Origin: Gnetum montanum
Taxonomy: Eukaryota > Streptophyta > Gnetopsida > Gnetales > Gnetaceae
DNA length: 64,000 bases
Direction: 5' to 3'
NCBI GenBank assembly: GCA_015680685.1
Contig: MNCI01020745.1
Span: 67,033 to 131,032, forward strand
Shown: in pieces, positions 36,830 to 48,920 of the stretch
Layout: the number at the start of each line of letters is the position of its first letter
Position numbering within the stretch: position 1 is the stretch's first letter
Program-made: the position numbers and the translations under genes
Notes under the pieces: model-generated
Database searches by the model: none
Told to the model about the DNA's origin: nothing
The model's input: the letters and a program-made list of their open reading frames with translations, nothing else

Positions 36830-39800
36830 GAATTCTAAACAACCTTCAACATTCGTTCTAAGAACACTCATTGTACTACCCACCCAACAAAAAAGTAGGA
36901 TTGACCACCTTGCCAGTCTTGCCATGGTAGAGCCAAGGTAATCCCTTAGGTTGCATGGACAAGACCATGAGTATACCACACTGAATGATGGATAGTATAA
37001 CTTCAGCTACATGAAGATCCAAGTGAGCTTGTTCATAGACCACTTCAATATGAAAGCAAATAAAGGTTATGAGCTAGTCCACTATAATGGATGGGAGTAT
37101 ATCCCCTCCTTCATCGACTTCATCCCACTTACTAAACCTTATCGCTATATTCCTGCCTAGCTTGTTTGAATAGGTGAATGTGAAGTTGGAACAAACTATG
37201 AAGAACCCCTGGAAGAAGAGAAGGATAAATTTGAAGCACATTCTAAGCATGAGGACTCATTTCATACTATCTTCCAAAGGACTATCCCCAATTTGGCCCT
37301 TCCATGGTCCCATCTAGTTATCTTCCTTAAGAAAATTATAGCCCTGGTGTCACCTTCTAGGTCAATGCCTATCATAGCAATGCACCAAATGCAACCTATG
37401 CATCAAGATGAGCTTCCTCCTATCAACTTAGCCTTTGTGGCACTGTCACAACCTATCCAACCATCCCTATCAGTAGCAACTGTGCCTATGTAGCCTTACA
37501 TCCACACCATACATATGTCCTAGCCCCAAATGACTTAGGCACCTTACATCCTACCTTTTTCATCAGCACCTTGGGTAGCATTTCAACCCACACATACACT
37601 GCCTACTCTATTCACTCTGCCCATAGAATAGCCAACATAAAAAGTGCCTTGAGTGGTCTTGCAACCTCCAACTAGGTCATGGACCATGTAACCAACATAG
37701 TGGGTAGGACAACTGATGTAGCCTGCTATTACATCCCAAGGTTTGGATTAGGTATTCAAACTGATCCAAACCTTAACAAAGGTGGTTAAGCAGCTCAAGG
37801 ACACCTCCTCCAAAATAGGTCATGTGGTGGACTTCTACTAGGATGATCCCATAACTCCTATTGTTCTACCACTGACTCTTCCAATTGGGATCTTGTTGAT
37901 CCACTTCACCAAGTACAATGATGAAGGGGATCCCAACATCCACCTTATGACATTCAAGTCTAAGTGCTTACTACTACAGGCATGGCCACATGCCATCATA
38001 CATGTTTTTTCCATGTCACTCACTAACAAGGTGCTTGATTAGTACCATGTGTTATCCTGTAGCTCTATCTCCCCTTTGGAGGATCTATTGAGTTAGTTCA
38101 TCATGCTCTTCAAGTACAACTTGAAGCATAAAACCACCCTTGACTAGCTCATGCAAATCAAGCAGGGTTATCTAAAGGTTGTGCAGAAATTTATCCAATG
38201 CTAGAGCACCTCAATAAATGAAATTTGCAAGCCAATAGCTGAGACGCATCTCTTGGCCATCTTCAAGGGTGCAATTAATGACTTTATCAAGTCAAAATTG
38301 TACTACTTGGCTGCACAGTCCTTGAGCTAGGCCTTTGCCCAAACTAAAAGCTAGCAAGGGCCCAACCTATGTGGCCTATACAAGCTTACACACTAAAAAG
38401 GGCAAGGACAAGGGCAAGAAAACTACAAATGTGGCAACTATGGCAAAAGAGGCCAAAATGACTAACCTAAGGCCAATGGCTAGACCACCCAAGGCCCCAG
38501 CCAACAAAAAAATTGCTAGCCCTAGCATAGCAACCAACTAGCCTACATCATCAACTACCATAGCCTAAGCAACTCCAAGGCCCACCATTGAGTGTAAGGA
38601 TCACTCAAGTACACCCTGCTTCCATTGAAACCTTTGAAACTACTAGACCAACTACTAAAGGATAGACATATCTAGTAAAAGCAGATGTCCAAGGATGCTT
38701 GCAAAGGACATGATAGATATTGCGAGCTCCTAAGGAACCCCACCTCAGTAACCTTGAATGAGTACCCAGTGCCAAAAAATTTTAGGCTAGATAGGTTCTG
38801 TCACTACCACCAGTTTCTCAGCCACAACACTAACTTTTGCATGGCCTTGCAAGATGACCTCCAATGAATGATTGATAAAGGCAAGTTGGTACTTGATGCT
38901 ACCAACCCTATTAGGCCTCAAAACCAATTGATGAGGGTGTACAAGGACCCTATAAACATGGATGATGTAGGCTATGTCATTAGTACTATTAGCATTGATG
39001 ACAACTCAAAACCAGCACGACAACCATTTGTGGTTTGGCTACCCTCTAACGATGCAATGGTCACCTCAAACCCCATGGGTTTGAGGCCTCCTTTCATTGT
39101 TAGATTGTCACCCCAAGTGTCCATGATGCCCTTTGTGGTTAGGGTCACATCTCACATTGCATCAATGGAAACCACCCAACTATCCTTTGTGGCCATGGTG
39201 CCACATCATGCTAGCTCCTCACCTACCAAGAGTCTAATAGTGGGTAACACAACAATCCCCTTGTGTCCAAGGGGCAATCCTACCAGCAATGCTAATAGAC
39301 CATCCGAGTAGAAACTTGAGATTCATAATGAGCATATCACAAACATGATGATGAGACAACATCAAGAGGAAAGAGCACTCTATATTCCAAAGCTGGTATG
39401 CCTTTTCGTAGTCCCCATGGCTAAAGTAGCTAAAAAGGCCATAACTAGCAAACTACAACTGAGCATTGAGGCCCCCAAACAGGCCAAACAAACCAAGCCT
39501 AAGTCTCCGCCATGAGAGATTCATCTCTTAGGCCATATGGAAGACATCAATGCCAACAAAGTGGTAGACAATAGCAAGGACTTCCTAGATGCATTAGCCT
39601 AGGTCAAGTAGGCACTAAAGCAGAAAAATACAACGCTAAGCTTGTATGACTTGATTATGACCTCATCTACCCATCACGAAGCACTAGTTTGGATATTGAC
39701 CTCCATTCCTATCATGAAGGACATCCTAACATATGAGCATTCCATCCACACTATGATGTTGCCTCCCACACCATAGGAATCAAGCTCAACACCCCTAGCA

Positions 39801-40506
39801 TTTCATAATGAGGTGATTAAATTTGAGCTTGAAAATGATTAGGTCATTAAAGTTTCCATGTTCATCACAATACATGTTAGGCAATGCAAAATTTGGAGGG
39901 TGCATGCTGGTGATGAGGTGGTAAAAAATTTCATCCCATACATTGTCATTGATAGACTAGGCCTTGTAGAGTAGGTCAAACCAACAAAAACCACATTCCT
40001 AAAATCCTTTAATGGGTCATGCATCATTGTAAAGGGAATTATCACAACAGCCTTCATGGTAGGGGAAGAATTTCCTACTACTACTAGATTCATAGTTGTA
40101 GATGAAATGTGAGGCTTTAACTTAATATTGTGTAGGCCTTGGTTGGCATAGTTATGGGCCATATCCTCTTCCATCCACCAAGAAATCCATCTTCCATATG
40201 AAGGTGGTGAGGTTATTATCCACAATGACACTACAGTCCCTCTAGCCATTAGCAACATAGACATGGAGCAAGGGTCAGAGGTGGAGTTCTCTCATGATGC
40301 ATCCGCAACAAAGGATGAGGAAAAAACACATGAGGCAAACCCAACCAAAAGGATAAAAGAAGCTAGTGACCTCCTTGAGGATGCTCTATGGGCTGAGTTA
40401 CCCTTCAACATCACAAGTGAAGGTTAAGGAGACTATCGCATAGTATAGTATAGGTCCTATGTGCCCCCTAATCTGCACCAGATTAGGAAGCAATTGCACA
40501 ACTAAG
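36830..40506 (+). pseudogene. gag: Tat-like gag-protease of element C
   Basis: Starts after about 500 bp of leader. A conserved N-terminal block lies at 37,050-37,260 (VHYNGWEYIPSFIDF). The gag core is at 38,140-38,320 (GYLKVVQKFIQ, NDFIKSKLYYL). A basic Lys-rich stretch is at 38,335-38,541. A conserved block is at 38,740-38,870 (FRLDRFCHYHQFLSHNTNFC). Protease-like sequence lies at 39,890-40,290 (FLKSFNGS, GFNLILCRPWLA). The active-site motif is lost (GDEVVKNF). The frame ends at a conserved donor AACTAAG|GTACCC (GT at 40,507). Many stops. Confidence 0.8.
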
Positions 40507-40799
40507 GTACCCCCTTAGTCCAAAACTTACTACATACCTACCTACCCTTCACTTCTATACATAATGCCTTTCAAATTTTTTTCTTACACTGCATTTGTTT
40601 ACGCATTTACATTTAGCTTGATTGTTTAGATTATGCATCATTCTACTTTGTTTATGCATTTATTTACTTTGTTTATGCCTCCTACTTAGTTTGCACATTC
40701 GCTTGTTTTGTTTACCTTTTAGCAATTATTAGCTTACACATAAAAAATATTAAAATGCACAAAAATCACAAAAGACAAAATCATAAAAAGAGAAATAGC

Positions 40800-41010
40800 A
40801 TTATGTGGCTTGCCATGGCCCTAAATTGGCACCGCATGGCCTAGAATGGCCTTAACCTACCGTTATTAATCCTTTTGCAACAGCCCAAAAATGGCCCTAA
40901 ACTAGCAATATACATGGTCCAAAATAGCCTAAAATAATCATAATAGCTTGAAATGGCCTTAAACTAGCATTGTCCCTCCTACTATGGCCTTAAACTAGCA
41001 TGGGACTCAT
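40800..41010 (+). repeat. CCTTAAACTAGCA motif cluster (element C, intron 5' edge)
   Basis: Six or so units around CATGGCCTAGAATGGCCTTA and ATGGCCCTAAACTAGCAATA spaced 30-40 bp. Same word as 1-120 and 57,150-57,290. Confidence 0.8.
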
Positions 41011-44000
41011 AATAGCCTAATTACACCATCATCATGTAGACCTAACTTAGCATGTTTAGCATACTAACTCATTGCATGATAACCATAGAAAGCACATAAT
41101 AAATAACATAAAACATGAAAAGAAAAAATTTCACATTACACATTAGGCATAGCAAATCCATGCATTAAATATCATATAAATAGTAGTACATATCATGAGT
41201 AGCATCATGTAGCAAAAATACAACAAAAATAGAAAAATATCCAATAGCAGGGGTACATCAGGTCATGCTCAACTAGTGGTGCTAGGTGGGGGTGGAGGTT
41301 CCTCTTCCTCCACTGCATCACTAGGGCCTGTAGCATTTCTTGGTACCTACCTAAATAACCATAACAAATAGGCATCCTTAGTAATCAAACATGTACTATA
41401 CAAGCTAATACAAAACATACAAAAAAGAAAACAAAAAACAACAAACCTAAGAGGGTCCTACATAGGTGTCTTTTGGAGGAAACTTTTAAAGGCCAGCCTC
41501 CAAGAATTGGAGGATCTTGGCCTTAAAATGTTACGTTTAGTCCTCCTAGCCAAAGTTAATTCCTATGAGGATCTTGGCTTTATCTGCAGTGGTCCATATG
41601 AGTGGCTCCATCATGAAGGTGGTAGAGGAAGCCTCTATGGAAGGTGTGATGATTTGCCTCTTAGGAAAGCCACTCACCACTATGTGTCAAGCAAACAACT
41701 CATCTGCCTACCTCTAGCCAATCACCTTAAGAAACATCTCAAGGTAGTGGTGTTTGGTAGAATCCTCTTTGTACCATCATAGGTATGCATTGCACTCATG
41801 CTTGTATTGGTGCTTGTGGTTCTTTTGAGTATGCCTCCACCGGTACACCTTAGTGCTATAATTTTCCAATCTTTATTCTTTTGGGCAAGCAAATCCATCT
41901 ATAGCCACTACTCAATTAGTTCCCATGTGGCCTCATTTTTGCCTTTGAGTGTTGTCCAATATTGGATGTACTCTATCTTAGAGGTATGCTAGGTGTTGTC
42001 TCCCTGAGCTCTAGCTACTAGAAAATCATATCTTGACTGAAGATCTCTAATCTTTGTATCTTAGCTAGCCACTCTCTCTTGTAACTTATGCACATAGTTC
42101 CATAGGTGCTCATTCAAGTGCCTACAGACCCATAATGCCTTCACATAGGAAAGTGTGCATTTTTTAGAGGCCTTATACATGTGACAAGACACCTGATTGA
42201 TCTTAGGAGGGAGGTCAGGGAGGGCATCCATCTTAGCCACCTTGTTCAAATCCCATCAAAGCTTAGGACCTGTAGGCATGCAACAAGCAACCATTCTTAG
42301 CCAAAAAATAAGAATACAAATAGTAGACCAACATAAAGTAAAGAAAAATCACACATACCAAGCTCAGGATCTATCTACTATAGGTAGTCCACCATGTCCT
42401 CAATGATACCTTCCATGAAGGTGAATTTATTAGGCATGTCTACCCATGGCTTAATGCAGTAGGTAGACATGAGACCACTGGTAGGGAAATTTGATGTTGT
42501 GACACAAAAATGAAATTAGCACATAACCAAATAGTTAAGGATGTTAGAGCAAGCAAGAAAATATGGATGACAATCCAAGATAGCTACCTAGCAATCCCTC
42601 AAGTGTGAGTGCAAGGGATCACCTAGTTGCACACCATTGAATAGGTTGTCAAAATTACCCCCATCGGCATGGAGCAATCCCTCTTCCTCCAACTATCAAA
42701 GGATATCTGTTTCCATAGGTAACTCATCCCCATGAGCCTCCCCCTCCTTAGCTTAAGGAAGTGCTTCTTCTACTACCGCCTTGGCCACTACTCCTACTAC
42801 CCTCTCTCTTGTCTCTACAATTAGCACATACATGCATAGCACATTAGTGCATATGCATGTTAGTAGCATAACACAAAAAAAATTATTAAAAAAATATAAA
42901 CATATATTAATACAATATATGAATCTAACAACTTGTGAATACTAACTTGAAACCTTTGCACGTAAGCCTTGAAGCCTAAAGCGAATCTTCTTGTTGCTTG
43001 GCCTCTTGGCCCTAGGGGCAGCCTCCTCTGTAGGACATGGCCTCTTAATCATTACCTTAGATAGTCCCACCATCTCTACAATATAGTGATCTACCTTACA
43101 CATGTCCCTGGTGCCAACTAGAGGACCCTTACCTACACTATCACACAAGTAATGTGACTGCCCCATGGGACCCTTAGTTATTATGGATAATAATTGATTG
43201 ATCTCCTCTAGGGGTCTTGCATGCATGTAGTGGTGAGCATGTGCTTAATCCATGGCTTGGAGAGCTATTGACAATCCTACACAACCAATCACCCACCATT
43301 GTGCACAACCAAGAGGTCCATGAATCTTTGCAGGTATCCTGTGAAGAATGTGAAATGGACATGGGACCTCACTTGGAGGTTAAACCGTAGCCTAGTGATC
43401 TCTATGTGTAGGCTAGTAGCTATATAAGTAGCCCAATTGAAGCTCATGTGCTCTAAAAATAACTATTTCATCACCCATGCCTACTCCACCTCAAGGATCT
43501 ATCCTTGGAAGAGCAACTTTGGAAAGGCACAAGCATGGAAAAGAGGGTAGAGTTCCTGCACCTCAAGCATAAGCACATCCTTAATTGGTATTCCCTTATG
43601 AGATTGGATGGATCCCAACCACTCAATCTTCCCTTTGCAGTCCATATTCCTACTAGCTTTATTGACAATCATCAGTTCTTTATTGGGAAGACCAAAGAGG
43701 TTGGTAAAGAAGGCCTCACTAAGGTTAAGTACTACCATCACACCATGCACTCAGGTGACAAATTGCTTGATGTTACTACTAAAGGAGTCAATGATGGTGA
43801 CAATTTTAGCCACCAGGATACTTGGGAAAAGGGCCAAAAATAGGTCCATCAAACCTAGATCTGTGAGCCTAGCAATTAGCACATCTAAGGGTTTATGACA
43901 CAACCAGTGCTACACACCCTCCACATCACCATACTTCATGATGAGGGTGTCCTCTGTGTGGCTTGTGGTGACCATTGTCACCTCGCTTGAAGCAACCATT

Positions 44001-45239
44001 GCTGCAACAAAGGCAAACCAATGTTAGCATCATGCAAAGGAAAACTAAAAAGCATACATAAGCAACCACATAAGCCAAAACATAGATGCATACATGACAC
44101 AAATGGGGTGTAAGATGGGGTTGGAGCTACAAGCATCTCCTTAATGTTAATCACACCAATGGATGACTCCTCATCCAACTAGCTATGGATCCAACAATTC
44201 TCATATACCTTTGGGTATTTGGTAGGATAGACCTCCAAATCAGACCCCACCTACTTAAGCATGACCGCCTGAACATTCAATCTCAAAGAGAATACCTCCA
44301 GGATAGTGTGGGTCAAAGGCTATAGCATCCACCTCATCATGTAGGCCCTCCTTGTCAACTCTAAACTTGGCGATAGTCATGAGCCATTAGCAATGTGACA
44401 TGAGCTAGTAGTAAAAAACAAACTATGAAATCCATAAATGCACTTACCATCTAGCACAATAGATGATTCCAAGTGGGTTCTAGAATAGGGTGTGCACTTG
44501 TAGTGTAATAAAAAGAATGTTTCTCTTATTGTAGCAACCAAACCCCATCATGTGCCATATCTTGGATAGGTGCTAAGAACTCCTTAGACCTCTACTCAAA
44601 CCACATGCTCCATGAATACTAGCAGTAGGCTTATCTAACATAAACCTCAAGATGTCCCAGTTACCCCAAGAAACAACATCTTGGTGATGGTGCTAGTAGC
44701 CTTCATCACCAAGTGTGACCACATGATCATACTAAACTACTGTAGCAAGTACTCTAAGAACTCATGAGCCCCTATCTAGAACCACACTATCTAAACACCC
44801 ACCCACATATCTAGCATATTTGTGTTTAGGATAGGCTCTCTCATACAACATAGGATGCCCATGAGCTTCACAATGATCAAGATAGGCTTTAGCAGCACCC
44901 TGCAACTTCCAAGCAACAAGCAAAGCATTAGTGAGATGCATAGATGCAAATTTTGGCATTAAATCATTAAAATAAGTTAGAAAAATTAATATAATACAAC
45001 ATGAACAAATAAAAATCTTTAATTTTGGCAATGCCCTCTGGGACCTCACAAGTATAAGACATTAACTAAATTATTTGCATGCCTAGTGCTCACTGGTGTA
45101 CAACATGTTTGCATAGGATTAACATTTCATTTCATAGGTTTAGCATCAGCATGTTTTCATAGGATTAGCATTGTTATAGTTTATAGGATTAGCATCATTA
45201 AATTTCATAATTTTATCATTATGCATAGTTTGCAAAATT

Positions 45240-45480
45240 TTAGCAAATTTTTTCCAACTCCAGACCACCTCAGTGAAGAGCATAGTCCAGAAATTCCAAA
45301 ATTTTTTCTAACTTCAGACTACCTCTGTGGAGAGCATAGTCCAAAATTTTTAAAATTTTTTCTAACTCTAGGCTACCTCCATGGAGAGCATGGTCTAGAA
45401 CTGAAAATTTTTCTAACTCTCTAACCATGCTCTTTAAGAAGCATAGTCCCAAAAAATTAACTTTTTGGGCTACCATTTTG
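45240..45480. repeat. GAGCATAGTCC motif array in antisense intron 1 (element C)
   Basis: Four units of about 60 bp containing TCTAACTC...CCTC..TGGAGAGCATAGTCCA followed by AAATTTT. GAGCATAGTC is also the half-site of the inverted repeats in the LTR of this same element. Confidence 0.8.
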
Positions 45481-45559
45481 TCAAACATTTGGCATCAATT
45501 GTGCCTCCAAGGTGTGGGTAGCATAGTCCTAGCTATGACAATAGGAAGTGAAGTCTTGG

Positions 45560-46300
45560 TTGCCACCCCAACACTCTCTATGCATTGCCCCACTACACTC
45601 TGTGCATTGCACCCTACTATGGCACCGTGCACCATGCCTATCACACCCTGTGCACCCTACACCTACTATGCCACCATGTGCAACACTTGCATCCCACCGT
45701 GCATAGTCTCCACTCACTACCATGTTGTCGCACCTATCGTGCTCAACAAGCCGTACCCTTTCCCCATCCTGCATCATCATTGCCCTAAACCTTTTGCAAA
45801 AATTTATACAAAAAATAGGAATAGAAAACACACCTTGGTGCTAAGTGCCCCCATGGCCCCTGGGGCTACATGGCAACACTGCAAGGTGCAATCACCTTTG
45901 TAACCCTCACCCCATAGCCCTAGTCGTGCACAATGTGGCTAGCCTCCACCCTATCCCCCAATCCAAAAATTGAATTTTTTTTACCAAACCCCTTCTACAT
46001 TCATTACCTTGCATGAGGTCATCCCAAAATCCACAAAAATCCATGGTGTCCCTGGCAATCCCACGACCCATGCAAAGAAGAAACCCTTGTCAGCATTAAA
46101 CCCTCTAAGATTTTCAACATTCAAAAGAAAATGACCACAACCCTCCTAGCCATTACACCCCTCCCTGTCATCATTATTGTTGAAATGACATGTAATGGTG
46201 GTGGCCCCTACCATCATAGGGTGCCATGGTAGGGCACCAAACAATCCTATGCTCTAAAGCCTTGTAATGGAAGAAAAATAATGAAAAAATTAGTAAATAG
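45560..46300. other. C-rich part of antisense intron 1 of element C
   Basis: Low-complexity CACCxTGCAC-like sequence (45,580-45,740) and adjacent spacer. Plus- and minus-strand open frames here show no domain. Confidence 0.5.
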
Positions 46301-46551
46301 GAAAGCATAGTTGGGGTACCTAGTAGATGCTAATAGCCTCCTCTCCTCTATGCATTCCTATGGTAGGCAACCTAGTGCTCATTCCCCTTCATCCACATTT
46401 TCTAGTCTTGGGTGTAGGTGTCCACTTCAACATGTCATCTTGCTCCAACAATGATCTCCACTGGTAGCGCACAACGGTAATGGAAAGACTATGCTTTGAA
46501 TTTTACATTTGAAATCTTGAAAATGACAACTTACCCATAGTGAAAACATGC

Positions 46552-46558
46552 CTATATA
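46552..46558 (-). promoter_or_regulatory. Minus-strand TATA box of antisense gene C
   Basis: GATATATAGGC on the minus strand, followed by ACTATGGGTAAGTTGTCA, similar to B (TATAAATAGGGG, TTTACCCATGG). About 135 nt before the exon 1 start at 46,418. Confidence 0.45.
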
Positions 46559-46921
46559 TCCTCTTGGGGTCATTTAATGACCCACCAACCTAGGACTACG
46601 TTCAACACTTAGCCAAGATTTTCAACTTTTGAGTGAGAGCATAGTTTGGTGAGAGTGTAGTCACCCATACTCAAAAATAATTTTCAATGTTTTGTAATCC
46701 AGTGAATGCCTAAGCTAATTTCACTTCCCAAGCACAACCAATCTTCCTTGGAATGGCACATTTGATGCATCTACGGTCTGCCAAGACCTAAAACCAGCAC
46801 ATACATGCTTACCCTTATTTATAGCCCTTATGCATACGTAGGTATATTTTCCTTACATATCTTTTTATTCATTTGTGCACATTAACTTGGTTATGATATG
46901 TGTCACTTAATTTTTTTCTAG

Positions 46922-47806
46922 TTTGTTTTACACACAACATAGATCATGTGGCCATTCCAATGTTGGGGCTTGGACATCATCAAACCCACAATGCCTAAGT
47001 TCTCTATAGGGCATATCTTCATAATAATCACAATCAAGTATTTTACCAAGTGGATTAAGGCTATTCCCCTTAGGAATATGACATCATAATAGGTTTGCAA
47101 ATTTGTGCTTGATAGCATAGTGACCCATATCAGCTTACCCATGATCATAGTAATAGAAAATTGGCCACAATTTAGCAGTGCTAAAACTAAAGCCTTTTGT
47201 GAGTGCTTTGACATCAAACATTTCTTTTCATCGCCATACTATCCTCAAGCAAATGGCCAAGTAGAGGCCCTTAACAAAGTCATCATTAATCTTCTCAAGA
47301 AGATGCTAAGAAATAGCAAATGACAATGGCATGAGTCACTAGTCTACAAACTCTAGGCCTACTACATGACACACCAAATAGCAATAGGTAAAATTCCTTA
47401 CAACCTTGTTTATGGGTCTAAAGCAATTTTTCCCCTTGAATTGTAGATTCCATCACTCTAGGTAATCCTATCAAACTTCATCGATGAAGCACAAAATAAT
47501 GATTTGAGGACCATAGACCTTGACTCAATAGAGGAGAAGTGCATGAAAATTCTTGATCTTATTGAATGGTATCAAGAAAAAAAACAACAAAAGCATTGTC
47601 ACAACTAGCATTTGTGCCCGATCAAGAAAGGGGACCTAGTCCTCAAGGTCATTCATGAAGATGTGGACAAGTTCTCAACCAATTCGAAAGGTCCTTTCTT
47701 GGTCACTAAGGCCTAAGATAATGGAGTATTCAAGCTTGTTGATCAAGATGGGAATGAGTTTGCCAATCCAATGAACCATTCGTACCTAAATCCATACTAT
47801 GCCTAG
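46922..47806 (+). pseudogene. pol: Integrase-only pol remnant of element C
   Basis: Begins abruptly with the integrase core (LDIIKPTMPKFSIGH, HISLPMIIVIENWPQF, SPYYPQANGQVEALNK) and continues to the normal C-terminus (FANPMNHSYLNPYYA, TAG 47,804-47,806). RT, RNase H, aRNase H and the zinc finger are absent, about 2.6 kb relative to A. The first base after the candidate splice acceptor joins integrase sequence. Confidence 0.85.
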
Positions 47807-47829
47807 CATGCAACGTTACACATCGATTC

Positions 47830-48450
47830 AACATGGTAAGCATCCATTCACTATGATGTTAAACTAGCATAAGGTAAACACTTGTCTACTATGATGTTAA
47901 ACTGGCATCCATACCATTCATCTGCTATGACATTAAACTGGCACTGAGCATTCGTCTACTATGATGTTAAACTAGCATAACACATATTTTCCATGATGTT
48001 AAAATGGCACAACATTTGTCCTTGGGTCATGATATTAAATTGGTAGAACAACATTTGTCCGCTATGATGTTAAACTGGTACAAACCCAATACATCCACTA
48101 TGATGTTAAACTAGCAAAGCGCACATCTACTATGATGTTAAAATAGCATAGCATTCATTCACTATGACATTAAACTAGCATAGTTCATCCTTGGGTCATG
48201 ACATTAAATTGGCACAATAGCACATCCACTATGATGCTAAATTGGATTAGGATTCATCCACTATGATGTTAAACTAGCATAGCTTATTTACCATGATGCT
48301 TAAATAACACATAGAAATTTTCTAGGAGTATAAACTAGTGCACCATGGTCTGCTAGGACTTTAAATTGGGTTCACGATCTACTAGGACCTTAAACTAGCA
48401 AAGTCATGATCTAGCAAGACCTTAAACTGGGTTCATAGTTAGTCATGCAT
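47830..48450 (+). repeat. CTATGATGTTAAACTAGCATA repeats after pol (element C)
   Basis: About fifteen units close to CCACTATGATGTTAAACTGG followed by CA, at 30-40 bp spacing; a few read GGACCTTAAACTAGC. Longest of the three 3' clusters. Confidence 0.88.
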
Positions 48451-48490
48451 AATTCTACAAGCAAGCGAGTGAGAATAATTCTAACTTCGT

Positions 48491-48498
48491 CCCCCCCT

Positions 48499-48527
<29 letters not shown>
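48491..48527. repeat. Poly-C tract
   Basis: Seven C, one T, then 29 C. Homopolymer in the 3' UTR of element C; true length uncertain. Confidence 0.9.
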
Positions 48528-48529
<2 letters not shown>

Positions 48530-48589
48530 CGTTTCTACATCATGTAGGTAGGGATCCTACAGTCCCAGAATGGAGCACCTGTAATTGAT

Positions 48590-48920
48590 GTAGCCTTGGG
48601 AAAACTTGCAACATTATGGCCCCCCCACCACTTTTCTGATTTTTGGAGCTCTTGTTATTACTTCAACCTTTGGAGCACTTGCAGCATTATGGTCCTCAGC
48701 CATTTTACTGATTTTCTTAAGCTCTTATCATCACTTCATCCTTTGAAGCACTTGCAGCATTATGGTCTCTCACCATTTTTCTAATTTTTTTTGAGCTCTT
48801 TCCATTGCTTTAGCCTTTGAAGCATTGGCAGCATTTTTTCCCTTAGCATTTTACTAGATTTTTGAACACTTACAATTGGTTCAACCTTTGAAGCACTTGT
48901 AGCATTTCTACACCCTAGCA
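48590..48920 (+). repeat. Four-unit tandem repeat, TTTGAAGCACTTGCAGCATT
   Basis: Units of about 85 bp with TTTGGAGCACTTGCAGCATT, then CATTTT, then TGATTTTCTT and AGCTCTT. Imperfect, in the 3' UTR of C. Part of the region resembles 19,400-19,520 of B only loosely. Confidence 0.75.

Larger units (their letters stand above)
41270..46418 (-). pseudogene. Antisense gene of element C
   Basis: Decayed homologue of the A gene. Exon 1 near 46,418-46,318 starts MWMKGNEH and has early stops. An exon 3 homologue lies at about 44,340-44,100 (PTKYPKVYENC, GVINIKEM). The exon 4 homologue runs 44,000-43,300 (acceptor TTGTTGCAG, EVTMVTTSHTEDTLIMKYGD, FFTNLFGLPN, VQELYPLFHACAFPKL). Exon 4 end or exon 5 homologue is at 43,226-42,942 (KRPSNKKIRFRLQGL). 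The coiled-coil exon homologue is at 42,249-42,000 (ALWVCRHLNEHLWNYVHKLQ). The 3' end is near 41,280. Order and spacing match A throughout. Confidence 0.75.
40507..46921 (+). other. Candidate sense-strand intron of element C, carrying the antisense gene
   Basis: Donor GTACCC at 40,507 aligns with GTATGT in D (33,964) and GTAAGC in E (57,026), all after the same protease-downstream block (IRKQLHN-type). Acceptor TTTTTTTCTAG ends at 46,921, aligned with the pol-proximal acceptors of A and B. Length 6,415 bp. Ogre elements are known for a protease-RT intron; here it houses a whole gene on the other strand. Confidence 0.6.

Noticed and set aside
47830-48450. CRISPR-like regularly spaced repeats
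   Set aside because: Repeats are degenerate, spacers are also repeated, the context is a plant retrotransposon 3' UTR, and no cas genes are present.
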